Shown here one piece after another: positions 28,695 through 38,132 of a DNA stretch of 64,000 nucleotides (position 1 is the stretch's first letter; each line of letters begins with the position of its first letter). This DNA comes from Nostoc sp. S4 (GTDB lineage Bacteria > Cyanobacteriota > Cyanobacteriia > Cyanobacteriales > Nostocaceae). Under the pieces are notes generated by a model. It was not told the origin of the DNA. It saw only the letters and a program-made list of their open reading frames with translations, and ran no database searches. The DNA lies in contig JAQYWR010000041.1 of the NCBI GenBank assembly GCA_029379225.1, positions 1 through 64,000 on the forward strand, given 5' to 3'. A program made the translations under genes and the position numbers.

Positions 28695-29475
28695 CCTTAT
28701 CTCCTAGTGGATGCATAAAAAAAGATAATCAATATTCTTGAACAAGTCAGAATTGATGAATTCAAAATTTAGAATTCAACAAACAAGATTTTTGCAGATA
28801 AAATGTAGCTTCACGCAACGGGCTGCAAAACTGCTAAAGGTAAAAGCACCAGGATACGAGGCGATGCTAAGGTGTCTATGATAGAAGCATCAAGCAACTA
28901 TATCATTGTGTCAATCTGCCGTCAAAGTGGCAAATTGATTAAGGAAAGGAACATAGGATAATGGGGCGAGCAATCGTAGGGGTTGATAGAAGTAAACCAA
29001 GTCGTGAATCTAAGGCAATTGTAGCTGTGGTTTCGCGAGGTGTGGATATGTATTTGTTACAAAATTGATGAATTAGTGATTTTTAACCATTAGCTAATTG
29101 CTGTTATTTCTGAAAAAAAGCTATATTTAGGAAAAGCTCGCGATTGCCCATCTCAACCCTATCATTAAAAGCAATTGCTTATACTAAAGTAGCAGATGCG
29201 ATCGCTGGAATTAGCACCATACCATCCTGATTTGACATGGTTGCTTAGAGGGCGATCGCAAATAAATCAATCTCAATCGTTCGGCAGAATATTATTTAGA
29301 TGAATAAATAAAAGTCCAGTCAATCAATTTTAGATTTTCGATTCAATTAAACCTAGAAGAGGCAAGGTTTTAAAGCCAAGCAAGTCTGACTCAAATTCAT
29401 TATGACTTCTGGCTCAAGAGTTAGTGAATTATTTAGAAAACAATTTCTCCAAGCTGATATCGATTAAGATTAACA
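28695..29475. other. 781-bp intergenic region, possibly decayed
   Basis: This region contains a 35-residue ATG frame (28961-29068, MGRAIVGVDRSKPSRESKAI) and, near 29146-29260, HIP1-rich sequence that reads like coding DNA interrupted by stops (KAIAYTKVADAIAGISTIPS then stop). I cannot assign either. They suggest old gene debris rather than a functional gene. No metal-regulator (Zur or Mur) palindrome was recognised upstream of the lipoprotein gene. Confidence 0.4.
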
Positions 29476-29811
29476 ATGGTAATTCTAGTTGTCATCATTA
29501 ACACCTTGATTTCGTTGCTCCTACTCTATATTGCTTGGCAGGTATGGCAACTCAAGCAGCAACTAGCATGTATAGCAGATAGATTAACCGCCTATGAAAG
29601 TTGTACCCATGCAACACTCTATAAAGCACCTGAAAATATTTATTTAAGCCAGCAGAACATTTATAACTTACGGCAGAGAAACCAAGTACTACAGATACAA
29701 ATTCAGCAAGTGCAACAAATTATCAGCCTGATTTTGTTAGGGCGGCAAATCTGGCAGCGTTATTTTCGCAGGCTAGAGTTAACACCAGCGAAAACAGCAC
29801 TCACAAAATAA
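29476..29811 (+). CDS. small membrane-anchored hypothetical protein
   Basis: I do not recognise this 111-residue protein. Residues 1-24 form a single hydrophobic anchor (MVILVVIINTLISLLLLYIA) followed by WQVWQLKQQL. The middle and C-terminal parts are Gln-rich and helical (NQVLQIQIQQVQQIISLILL), ending in a basic segment (RQIWQRYFRRLE). This looks like a membrane-tethered coiled-coil protein of the kind common in cyanobacteria. The ATG is preceded by AGATTAACA with no clear ribosome-binding site. The next genes, a YtxH-like and a DUF948-like protein, are also small membrane-anchored helical proteins on the same strand, hinting at a loosely related group. Confidence 0.65.
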   Translation: MVILVVIINTLISLLLLYIAWQVWQLKQQLACIADRLTAYESCTHATLYKAPENIYLSQQNIYNLRQRNQVLQIQIQQVQQIISLILLGRQIWQRYFRRLELTPAKTALTK

Positions 29812-30137
29812 GTTAATTAACAAAAGATAACAATTCAAGAACTCTTTAACTAGAAGTCAGAATTATCAGTGCCTAATTCTGAGGCATTGGCGAAGCTTTC
29901 CTTGCTTTGCTCTGAATTCTTAGAATAAAAGCAACATGTGTGGCTAATATTTTGTCAGGATAGTAAATACTACACTGTGAGAAAAGCTTGCCTACCTGAA
30001 ACAAGCGGCTTAAGCCCCTTGCCTGGTGAGTCGCTTGTGGTAGCTGAATTTGCGCTCTGCTACATATTGATAAATTGTTTAAGTCTTGCAAGGGGGGAAA
30101 ACCCACCTAAAATGGGTCTAAGGAGAGAAATAACAAG
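29812..30137. other. leader region before the YtxH-like gene
   Basis: A 326-bp stretch with no gene. It holds an inverted repeat ACAAGCG (30000-30006) / CGCTTGT (30032-30038) and, close to the next gene, GGGGGGAAAACCCACC and the strong ribosome-binding site AAGGAGAGAAATAACAAG just before the ATG at 30138. The hairpins may belong to a 5' leader, but no known riboswitch pattern is evident. Confidence 0.45.
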
Positions 30138-30485
30138 ATGTCTAATAACCGTTCTGGAATATTTGTTGGCGGTTTGATGCTGGGAGCGACAATCGGCGCC
30201 TTAGCCGGATTGCTGGTTGCTCCACGCACAGGGCGCGAAACGCGTAAAATTTTGCAAAAATCTGCCAATGCTATCCCAGAATTGGCAGAAGATATCTCAA
30301 CAAGCGTGCAAATTCAGGCAGATCGTCTTTCTGCTAGCGCACTGCGAAACTTAGATGAAACTTTAGATAGATTACGGGAAGCGATCGCCGCAGGTGTAGA
30401 TGCTAGTCAGCAAGAAAGCCAAGTTTTGAAGCGGCAATCTGTTGAAGACTCAGATTCTCTTGCCCACCAATTAGAACGCTTATAA
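30138..30485 (+). CDS. YtxH domain protein
   Basis: A 115-residue protein with the YtxH/gas-vesicle-like signature: a short N-terminus, a Gly/Ala-rich membrane segment (GIFVGGLMLGATIGALAGLL) ending in VAPRTGRETRK, then an amphipathic helical tail. Such proteins are small, membrane-anchored and often stress-related; no defined reaction is known. The ATG is well supported by AAGGAGAG nine bases upstream. The next gene (DUF948-like) starts 11 bp after the stop, so the two form an operon; both are helical membrane-anchored proteins, which suggests joint action at the cytoplasmic membrane. Confidence 0.85.
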   Translation: MSNNRSGIFVGGLMLGATIGALAGLLVAPRTGRETRKILQKSANAIPELAEDISTSVQIQADRLSASALRNLDETLDRLREAIAAGVDASQQESQVLKRQSVEDSDSLAHQLERL

Positions 30486-30496
30486 ATGACGTAACT

Positions 30497-31036
30497 GTGA
30501 TTGAACCCCTGTTTTGGTTGGGACTTTCCTTACTCTTAGTCGCTACAAGCTTGACTGCGGTTTTAGTGACAGCTATACCGGCTTTGCAGGAGTTAGCACG
30601 CGCTGCTCGGAGTGCAGAAAAGCTATTTGACACACTCTCGCGAGAGTTACCACCTACTCTAGATGCTATCCGTGTCACTGGTTTAGAAATTACTGACTTA
30701 AGCGATGATGTCAGTCAAGGTGTCAAAAGTGCTAGTCAAGTTGTCAAACAAGTCGATCAAAGCCTTGATACTGCAAGAAAACAGGCTCAAAATCTGCAAG
30801 TAGGTACACGTAGCGTCTTAGTTGGCGTCAAAGCAGCTTGGAGAAACTTTACGCGCCAAAAGCCAACAAGGCGAATCAGCGATCGCCTCACTGACAATGA
30901 AAAACCAGCACTCACGTTGCGAGAACGAGAAGTGTTCAGACAAGAAAATCACCGCATAAAAGCAGAAGCCTACCGCATCAATGACGCTTATAACGAGACT
31001 GCTAACTGGGAAACAGATTTCGATGATGAAGATTGA
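30497..31036 (+). CDS. DUF948-like membrane protein
   Basis: A 179-residue protein starting at GTG (no in-frame ATG upstream; the nearby ATG at 30486 hits a stop after one codon). Residues 1-30 form a membrane helix (IEPLFWLGLSLLLVATSLTA), followed by an amphipathic segment with heptad character (LSDDVSQGVKSASQVVKQVD) as in DUF948 proteins. The C-terminal 70 residues are charged and probably disordered. It follows the YtxH-like gene by 11 bp and is almost certainly cotranscribed with it. Function is unknown; DUF948 proteins are considered membrane-associated general-stress-like proteins. The family call is by pattern and moderately sure. Confidence 0.75.
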   Translation: MIEPLFWLGLSLLLVATSLTAVLVTAIPALQELARAARSAEKLFDTLSRELPPTLDAIRVTGLEITDLSDDVSQGVKSASQVVKQVDQSLDTARKQAQNLQVGTRSVLVGVKAAWRNFTRQKPTRRISDRLTDNEKPALTLREREVFRQENHRIKAEAYRINDAYNETANWETDFDDED

Positions 31037-31288
31037 ATTTGGGATTAAGGACTAGGAAATAAGATTAAAAATCTTCTAATATCCAATTTTCAGTACTCAG
31101 TCCCTATTACCCCTTATCCCCAGAGGGGGCCCCACCTTCCCCAATCCTCAATCCCTAATACCAAAAACGCTTTGCTTTGATCCCTAAGATTAGAGTAAAG
31201 TAAACAAGTGTAAAGAAGTATGATTTTTCCAGTACTCTTTTAGAACAACTTGTTTACTTTTACCTTTGATATTTCTATAAAAACGTTC

Positions 31289-32095
31289 ATGCAGTCTTGT
31301 TTTTGGCGACGAATCCTGGTATCTATTGCAGTATTTTTCCTGGCTGGGTCAATTTGGGTGATGCATTCTTCCCCAGCACTGGCTTATGACAATCCTGACT
31401 TACTTCCAAAGACCTTTACGCCAGTTGTAGACTTAGCTAAATCTCTCCCCGAACTGCAAGAAGAAAAACTAGTCAAAGATTTAGAGCAGTTTGAAGCCGA
31501 TACAGGTTGGAAATTACGAGTATTGACTCAGTACGATCGTACTCCGGGTCGGGCAGTGATTAATTATTGGGGTTTAGATGACAAAAGTATTCTCCTAGTT
31601 GCTGATTCTCGCGGCGGTAACATCCTCAGCTTTAGTGTCGGCGATGCTGTTTATCAATTTTTACCTCGGACTTTCTGGATAGAACTGCAAACCAGGTTTG
31701 GTAATTTGTACTTTGTACGCGAACAAGGTGAAGACCAAGCTATTCTGCAAGCCCTAGAATCTGTTAAAGGCTGTTTACTCAAGGGTGGTTGCAATGTAGT
31801 CCCTGGACTGCCACGAGAGCAATGGATTCTCACTTTGATTACTTCGGTTATTGGTGGGATAATTTGTGGATTTGCAGCTCAACCCCGTGAAAAAGGACAA
31901 GTGTTTGCTTGGCAATGGGCTTTAATTTTCTCTCCTTTATGGGGAATCTTATTTATTGCCTTTGGCATCGGGCCAGTAGTCACACGTACAAGCGACTGGT
32001 TACCTCTAGTTCGCAATATTTCTGGGTTTCTCATCGGCGGCTTAGTTGCTTACCTCTCTCCTGTTTTCAGTCAGCCTTTTTCTAGTAATGAATAA
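31289..32095 (+). CDS. TPM domain protein (Psb32/TLP18.3-like)
   Basis: A 268-residue exported membrane protein. An N-terminal signal (ILVSIAVFFLAGSIWVMHSS, ending ALA-YDN) is followed by a TPM domain (about 35-170) with the conserved features LPKTFTPVVDLAKSLPELQE, FEADTGWKLRVLTQYDRTPG and DDKSILLVADSRGGNILSFS. Two or more membrane helices follow (WILTLITSVIGGIICGFAA, WALIFSPLWGILFIAFGIG). TPM proteins include the photosystem II repair factors TLP18.3 and Psb32, so a thylakoid or cytoplasmic membrane role in protein maintenance is plausible but not shown. The track start is a TTG; I prefer the ATG at 31289, which gives a normal signal peptide. The region upstream is a pyrimidine-rich repeat. 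Confidence 0.82.
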   Translation: MQSCFWRRILVSIAVFFLAGSIWVMHSSPALAYDNPDLLPKTFTPVVDLAKSLPELQEEKLVKDLEQFEADTGWKLRVLTQYDRTPGRAVINYWGLDDKSILLVADSRGGNILSFSVGDAVYQFLPRTFWIELQTRFGNLYFVREQGEDQAILQALESVKGCLLKGGCNVVPGLPREQWILTLITSVIGGIICGFAAQPREKGQVFAWQWALIFSPLWGILFIAFGIGPVVTRTSDWLPLVRNISGFLIGGLVAYLSPVFSQPFSSNE

Positions 32096-32207
32096 AGAGT
32101 GCCTAGTTACAAGGGCTGAAGTCAGAATCTACCAATTTACCAATTCTGACTCCTAACTCTCTGAAACTGATAAGCTGAAAGCTAAATATTTGAGAAGCTC
32201 AACAAAA

Positions 32208-32837
32208 ATGGAATGGCACGTAAGTGATGCTCAAAGTTTAGCAATCATTGATAGTGAAATTGGCGATCATGTCTTTTCACCAGCAGAGTATGAGATTGTG
32301 CGTCGGGTAATCTATGCTACGGCTGACTTTGAGTATAAGTCTTTGATTCGCTTTTCTGAGCGTGCCTTGCAAGCTGGAGCAGCAGCATTAGCTGCACGTA
32401 CCGCAATTGTAGTAGATGTACTGATGGTACAAGTAGGTATTGCCTACGATATTCAAAATACTTTTGCCAATCCACTCTATTGCAGCATGGAAGCTTTGAC
32501 ACGCCCGCAAAAAGAAAAAACGCGGGCTGCATGGGGAATAGAAACCCTTGCAAAGCGTTATCCAGAGGGTATCTTTGTGGTGGGTCAAGCCCAAACAGCA
32601 TTAACAGTACTAGTAGATTTAATTGAAGCTGAGGAAATTAGACCTGCTTTAATAATTGCGACTCCAGTGGGATTCGTAAATGTCGATCGCGCCAAAGGGC
32701 GTTTACAAGACTCTTTAGTTCCTCACATTACAATAGACAATCGCAAAGGTAATGCAGTTGTTGCAGCTGCGATCGTTGATGGATTGGTTGATTTGGCTTG
32801 GCAAGCCTATGGGCAAAACGGAAATAGGGGAAGCTAG
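32208..32837 (+). CDS. cobH: precorrin-8X methylmutase (CbiC/CobH)
   Basis: CobH/CbiC moves a methyl group from C-11 to C-12 of the corrin precursor, giving hydrogenobyrinate (or cobyrinate) in cobalamin synthesis. The 209-residue protein has the family pattern: FSPAEYEIVRRVIYATADFE, RFSERALQAGAAALAARTAI, VVDVLMVQVGIA, GQAQTALTVLVDLIEAEEIR and IATPVGFVNVDRAKGRL. The position of the catalytic His of the P. denitrificans enzyme (RMVHACG) appears to be Tyr36 here (RRVIYATAD), by eye alignment. The ATG at 32208 fits the family start better than the track start. It is 112 bp downstream of the TPM gene. No other cobalamin genes are nearby and no B12 riboswitch was seen. Confidence 0.88.
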   Translation: MEWHVSDAQSLAIIDSEIGDHVFSPAEYEIVRRVIYATADFEYKSLIRFSERALQAGAAALAARTAIVVDVLMVQVGIAYDIQNTFANPLYCSMEALTRPQKEKTRAAWGIETLAKRYPEGIFVVGQAQTALTVLVDLIEAEEIRPALIIATPVGFVNVDRAKGRLQDSLVPHITIDNRKGNAVVAAAIVDGLVDLAWQAYGQNGNRGS

Positions 32838-32913
32838 GAAAGTAGGCTCTGCGTTATTCTGTATCCAAAAGAGTATTCAAAATTAGTGAATATCCTGATA
32901 TTTTAATTGAATA

Positions 32914-34350
32914 ATGCCGAGCAAGGAGCGTAGTATTGTGGTAATTGAAGGTTTCAGTTTAAGCACATATATTGCAATCCCCGTAGTTTTAAGTCTTTTG
33001 CTTCAGGGAGACAACATAAAAGTACCTGTAGTTAAAAATGTTAGTCAGGAATCTATTGTTGAGGAAACAATAGCGCCTAGTCCCCAGTTAATCAGCACTA
33101 AAACGACTGGAAAAACATACTATGTTAGTGGTACTGGGAACGACAAAAATAAAGGACTTTCTTCTTCATCACCTTTTAGGACTATTCAAAAGGCAGCAAA
33201 TCTTACCAAACCCGGAGACACTGTACTTATTATGAACGGAGTCTACACAAATGCAAATCCCAAAGGAGAGGTAGTATCAATTACTCGTTCTGGAACTGCA
33301 AATGGATGGATTAAGTTTAAAGCATATCCTGGGCATTTACCAAAACTTCGGCACAATGGATGGCATGGAATTTTGATTCACAATGGAGCTTCATATATTG
33401 AAGTAAACGGGCTTGAGGTAATTGGGAATAATGCCAATGTAACTCTTGATTATGCCATGAGTCAAAAGAGTAACAAATTAAACCCGCTAACAAATGGAGG
33501 CTGCATTAGCATCGATGGAAGAAAACAAGGTCATCCTCATCATATACGTATTGTTAACAACAAGGCACATAGCTGTGGTGGAGGAGGTATTTCAGCAATT
33601 GAATCTGACTATGTAACAGTAGACAATAACGTAGTATTTGATAATGCCTGGTATGGGGTCTATGCTGGCAGCGGAATTTCAATGTTGCGTAATTGGAATT
33701 TTGATAACTACCAGGGATATAAAATGTTTGTAACCAACAACAAGGTTTATAACAATAGAGAATATATTCCTTGGATTAAGACCGGAACGATTACAGACGG
33801 GAATGGCATTATTATCGATAGTTTAAATAAACCGGAAAAATCAAACTATGTTCCATACAAAGGACGTACTTTAGTTAAAAATAATCTAACATTTCATAAC
33901 GGTGGTTCGGGGATTCATTCATTTTATAGTACCCGTGTTGATATTATCAATAATACAGCTTTTCTAAATAATCAGACTCCAGAACTGAAACTAGGACAAA
34001 TATTTACTCAGATGTCATCTGATGTAAAAATTTTAAATAATATTCTTTATGCTTTTCCTGGCAAAAATGTTAACAGTAGCAGTAAAAGCAAAAACGTTGT
34101 TTTTGATTACAATATATATCTCAATAGTTCTTCTGTAAAGGTTAAAGGTCCTCACGATATAGTTGCAGATGCAGAGTTTATCAGAGCACATCCTACTTTA
34201 AAAAAAATAGATGGTGATTGGAAATCGCAATTATCTAAGCAAAGTCGCTCTGCACCAACCTCTATCAAGCTTGATTCAGCAAGTGTTGTTTGCGAACCAG
34301 TGACTTATAGTCTTAAAGGCAAACTCATCAAGGTCGGATGTTCGCGCTAA
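32914..34350 (+). CDS. right-handed parallel beta-helix protein (pectate-lyase-like fold)
   Basis: A 478-residue probable secreted protein. A hydrophobic segment at about 13-30 (FSLSTYIAIPVVLSLLLQ) may be a signal peptide or anchor. From about residue 70 the start of a DUF1565/PL-like domain is seen (YYVSGTGNDKNKGLSSSSPF, RTIQKAANLTKPGDTVLI). Beta-helix turns with Asn ladders follow (YIEVNGLEVIGNNANV, IRIVNNKAHSCGGGGISAIE, VTVDNNVVFDNAWYGVYAGS). These features are shared by polysaccharide lyases and surface carbohydrate-binding proteins; the substrate cannot be told. Base composition is more AT-rich than its neighbours. It is followed by a MITE-like element. A GTG at 32938 is an alternative start. 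Confidence 0.8.
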   Translation: MPSKERSIVVIEGFSLSTYIAIPVVLSLLLQGDNIKVPVVKNVSQESIVEETIAPSPQLISTKTTGKTYYVSGTGNDKNKGLSSSSPFRTIQKAANLTKPGDTVLIMNGVYTNANPKGEVVSITRSGTANGWIKFKAYPGHLPKLRHNGWHGILIHNGASYIEVNGLEVIGNNANVTLDYAMSQKSNKLNPLTNGGCISIDGRKQGHPHHIRIVNNKAHSCGGGGISAIESDYVTVDNNVVFDNAWYGVYAGSGISMLRNWNFDNYQGYKMFVTNNKVYNNREYIPWIKTGTITDGNGIIIDSLNKPEKSNYVPYKGRTLVKNNLTFHNGGSGIHSFYSTRVDIINNTAFLNNQTPELKLGQIFTQMSSDVKILNNILYAFPGKNVNSSSKSKNVVFDYNIYLNSSSVKVKGPHDIVADAEFIRAHPTLKKIDGDWKSQLSKQSRSAPTSIKLDSASVVCEPVTYSLKGKLIKVGCSR

Positions 34351-34359
34351 GGATGATAG

Positions 34360-34475
34360 TAAGGGAACTCCAAAAATAAATTATTCCACTTAAAGTTGTT
34401 GATTATTAACTCTAAACTGTCAACAGTCAACAGTGAATAATAGTAATGGAATATTTTTTACTTGGAAGTCCCTAA
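34360..34475. mobile_element. MITE-like element, TAAGGGA..TCCCTAA family, copy 1
   Basis: The left end TAAGGGAACTCCAAAAATAA and the right end TTACTTGGAAGTCCCTAA are imperfect terminal inverted repeats, extended inward by ATTATTCCA / TGGAATATT. The 116-bp element is non-coding and lies after the beta-helix gene. A shorter 79-bp copy with the same ends is at 43711-43789. Confidence 0.65.
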
Positions 34476-34639
34476 ATTAAGTAGTTGTGCAAAATTAAAT
34501 TTATTACTGAAGAGAGGGAACTATTAATAGGCAACAGAAAAACGATGTGTGTAATTAATTCTATTCAGGTACTTCCCATATCGTTAATCGCCGATTTATA
34601 TACCAGTAATTCCCTCAATTGACTGCAAATAAGAAATAT

Positions 34640-35686
<1,047 letters not shown>

Positions 35687-35740
35687 TTACTCCACAGTCA
35701 GGTATTGTTCGTTGCTGACCTGTTCCATCCACTCGACGGT
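35687..35740 (-). pseudogene. 3' tail of a second cupin gene
   Basis: The minus strand reads TVEWMEQVSNEQYLTVE then stop, which matches the C-terminus of the intact cupin at 37512 ([20 protein letters not shown]). No upstream part of the gene is recognisable. It lies between the CMD-like gene and the aldo/keto reductase, so a cupin gene once stood directly upstream of this reductase. Confidence 0.72.
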
Positions 35741-35841
35741 ATTGCTGCAGCAGTCGTTTATCTCGCGTATGTAGTCTGCTACAGTGACCGAAATGTCAAT
35801 GAGAGAACATATTCTTCGCTAGTCAATCGCGATCATCGCCA

Positions 35842-36630
35842 TTATGTCGCCACTTCCTCAAGGCATTTCAACGCATTCAGTGTTCGGGGATATCCTACCC
35901 ACGGTAACAATTGTGTAATCAGATCCAGCAGTATATCTTTGCCGTTTCCAACATTCAGGTTGCCTTGAATGTGCCCCTTTATCTGTGATTCAACCCCGCC
36001 CAGAGCAATGAGGATAGACAATGCGATCGGCTCCCTGATTCTAATGTCTACGCCATTGCGAGTGTAATAATCGCCAAAGCAATTGGCAGACAGAAACCTT
36101 TGAATGTGCAGTTGGTCTTTGGGCGATCGCTCATACATTTGGTTGATCGCCTCGCCGAATATGGCTTTTTGTACTGCTAGCCCTTTATCGTAACGTGTTT
36201 CCGGGGTGGTGGTCGATTGCCCTGCCAAAGGTAATTGAATGCCTCTGCTAGACAGCACTTCATTCGTAGCATGAACGAAATCAAATGCTTTTGCCATCCC
36301 CACGTAGGGGACTGATTGATACAAAATCTCTTTGATTTCAATTGGCGTTACTCCAACATTGAGCGCAGCGCCCACCATGACTTTGTACTCGCTGACTGCC
36401 TGGCTGCCGATGAGCGATGCCACAATTAGCATCACCCTGGTTTTTGTATCGAACTTACTCAGCGCAATGACTTCATCAAAGGCGAAGTTGTCAAAGATTT
36501 CGATTAGTTCAGGGTCAGTTACTTTCAGAGTCGATTTGTGGTTTGGAAACAGTTCCTCATGATGTTTATGTGCTGCTTCACTGATTCTTATAGAAGATTG
36601 AGTTCTGTCCGGCTGCGGTGTATTGGTCAT
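35842..36630 (-). CDS. carboxymuconolactone decarboxylase family protein (two CMD repeats)
   Basis: A 262-residue all-helical protein with two CMD-like halves: FDEVIALSKFDTKTRVMLIV, VMVGAALNVGVTPIEIKEIL in the first, and IREPIALSILIALGGVESQI, KGHIQGNLNVGNGKDILLDL in the second. The CxxC redox pair of AhpD-type members is absent, so peroxidase activity like AhpD is unlikely; such proteins often occur with cupins and AKRs in stress or detoxification clusters. The ATG at 36630 is preceded by AAGGAGGTGC, an excellent ribosome-binding site; the track start is the overlapping GTG. It is transcribed leftward after the TMEM175-like gene, with reductase-tail debris between. Function is inferred from family only. 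Confidence 0.85.
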   Translation of the reverse strand: MTNTPQPDRTQSSIRISEAAHKHHEELFPNHKSTLKVTDPELIEIFDNFAFDEVIALSKFDTKTRVMLIVASLIGSQAVSEYKVMVGAALNVGVTPIEIKEILYQSVPYVGMAKAFDFVHATNEVLSSRGIQLPLAGQSTTTPETRYDKGLAVQKAIFGEAINQMYERSPKDQLHIQRFLSANCFGDYYTRNGVDIRIREPIALSILIALGGVESQIKGHIQGNLNVGNGKDILLDLITQLLPWVGYPRTLNALKCLEEVAT

Positions 36631-36673
36631 ATGCACCTCCTTTGTGTCATCGTTGTGTGGTTGACGATTCCGT

Positions 36674-36775
36674 TCATAGTCCCGTTCGCTTTTCCAACTC
36701 TTCTGGATAGCGATCGCCTGCCACTTTGATTTGTCTCAATGCCTTATCGATACTCTGCAATTGTTTCGATCGATT
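36674..36775 (-). pseudogene. 3' tail of a second aldo/keto reductase
   Basis: The minus strand reads LQSIDKALRQIKVAGDRYPE then ELEKRTGL and stop. This matches the C-terminus of the intact reductase at 34640 ([29 protein letters not shown]). The rest of the gene is gone; it abuts the end of the TMEM175-like gene. It shows that a reductase gene once preceded the CMD-like gene here. A HIP1 octamer lies inside it. Confidence 0.75.
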
Positions 36776-36784
36776 CCGCCCTTG

Positions 36785-37429
36785 TCAGTCGCCTTCGCTG
36801 CGATCCCTGCTGATACTGGGGTCTTTGATGTGGGATGGGGCGTGCCTGTGACCCCAGCGAGGCCAGAGATAGAAAAGGTTGAGGAGGATGTAGAGTAGCA
36901 CCGCCAGCCAGGGCACGACCAGCGCGACTACAGTAGCGATCGCATAAATGATCGGACCGAGGAGAAACCGCCGACTGATCTGCCGTGCCTTTTTTACTGT
37001 GAGGTGGGTGCCGAGCAGCCGATGCCCGCGAGCCGCGTACTGCCACATGGCAGTGACAAAGATCCCAATTATGGTTAGAATTCCACCGTAGAACGCAGCG
37101 GCAACTGGCTCGTCCGTTCCCCGGTGAAACGCTTCGGCGAGTACGGCGGTTGGAAACGGCAGGAATGCGATTAGCATCAGGTGGAGGACATTAAGCAGCA
37201 ACAGCATTCCGTCCACGCGAACAATGTGGTAGAACATGGCGTGGTGGTTGATCCAGATTGCGCCGATCGCCAGAAAGCTGACCACGTAGGCAAGGTAGGA
37301 GGGCCAGAGATGGAGGAGTTCTGCCCCAAGTACCGTATCGGGTGGTGGCACTTTGATTTCGAGCACCAGCAGGGTGATTGCGATCGCAAAGACACCATCG
37401 CTGAATGCCTCCAAGCGGGTGGTCTCCAC
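36785..37429 (-). CDS. TMEM175-family potassium-channel-like membrane protein
   Basis: A 214-residue protein of the TMEM175/DUF1211 family. The hallmark motif FSDGVFAIAITLLVLEIKVP lies in the first helix; six membrane helices are visible (YLAYVVSFLAIGAIWINHHA, LLLLNVLHLMLIAFLPFPTA, GILTIIGIFVTAMW, FLLGPIIYAIATVVALVVPW). Bacterial members form K+-permeable channels. Two GTG starts overlap a very strong ribosome-binding site (AAAGGAGGTGAGC); the second (37429) has better spacing. The base composition is clearly richer in G+C than in neighbouring genes. It lies between the cupin gene (82 bp upstream) and the reductase tail. A link between channel and redox genes is only positional. Confidence 0.88.
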   Translation of the reverse strand: METTRLEAFSDGVFAIAITLLVLEIKVPPPDTVLGAELLHLWPSYLAYVVSFLAIGAIWINHHAMFYHIVRVDGMLLLLNVLHLMLIAFLPFPTAVLAEAFHRGTDEPVAAAFYGGILTIIGIFVTAMWQYAARGHRLLGTHLTVKKARQISRRFLLGPIIYAIATVVALVVPWLAVLLYILLNLFYLWPRWGHRHAPSHIKDPSISRDRSEGD

Positions 37430-37511
37430 GCTCACCTCCTTTGCAAGTAGCGGTTGCTGTTGCCAATTTTGGGCTGCTGCATGGTTACTCCTTGTACATG
37501 AACTGATGCCC

Positions 37512-37922
37512 CTAGTTGTTTATGTTTAATGTCTGGTACTGCTCGTCGCTGACCTTTTCCATCCAGTCCACGGTCTTGCCGTCGAGCTGTTCCTGAATGG
37601 CGATGTGGGTCATCGCCGTGGTCGCCGTAGCGCCGTGCCAATGCTTCTCACCCGGCGAGAACCAGATCGTATCCCCCGGTCGAATTTGCTCGATCGCTCC
37701 ACCCCAGCGTTGTGCCAGACCGCAGCCAGCCGTGACGATTAGGGTCTGTCCCAACGGGTGGGTGTGCCATGCTGTCCGAGCGCCAGGCTCGAACGTGACA
37801 CTGGCACCAACAGTGCGTGCTGGATCGTGTGCCTCGAATAGAGGGTCAATGCGGACAGTGCCGGTAAAATACTCGCTCGGCCCTTTGGTGGAAGGCTGTG
37901 AGCCACTTCTTTTGATGTCCAT
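37512..37922 (-). CDS. cupin, (R)-mandelonitrile-lyase-like
   Basis: A 136-residue single-domain cupin closely resembling the manganese-dependent hydroxynitrile lyase family (GtHNL type) in length and motifs: [56 protein letters not shown]. The expected metal ligands His53, His55, Gln59 and His94 are all present, as is His96. Related bacterial proteins are mostly annotated as general cupins near AKRs and AraC regulators, so the native substrate is uncertain. The ATG has AAGGAAT upstream. It is the first gene of the leftward row divergent from the AraC regulator, with 210 bp of shared intergenic DNA. High G+C compared with the flanks. Confidence 0.9.
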   Translation of the reverse strand: MDIKRSGSQPSTKGPSEYFTGTVRIDPLFEAHDPARTVGASVTFEPGARTAWHTHPLGQTLIVTAGCGLAQRWGGAIEQIRPGDTIWFSPGEKHWHGATATTAMTHIAIQEQLDGKTVDWMEKVSDEQYQTLNINN

Positions 37923-38132
37923 TTTCTTAATTCCTTCACTTGATGCCCTGCATGATTGTCAGTAAGCAAGTCTCTTGCTCAATCAAAACAAAGTTTTCTC
38001 TTAAATAAAAATCTAGAATACCTGCAATCAGCCGGAATCACTTTTCATTGCTTTAGCTTCATTCTAAGAAAGCTGAAGAACAAGCAATAGAACGATTGTC
38101 TAAAATTGTTGTACAATCCTGCAAACTTAGAA

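Noticed and set aside
28961-29068. 35-codon ATG frame MGRAIVGVDRSK
   Set aside because: No ribosome-binding site or recognisable similarity; surrounding DNA looks decayed.
36744-37641. Several track ORFs overlapping the TMEM175-like and cupin genes
   Set aside because: They are shadow frames caused by the higher G+C content; the real genes show family motifs in another frame.
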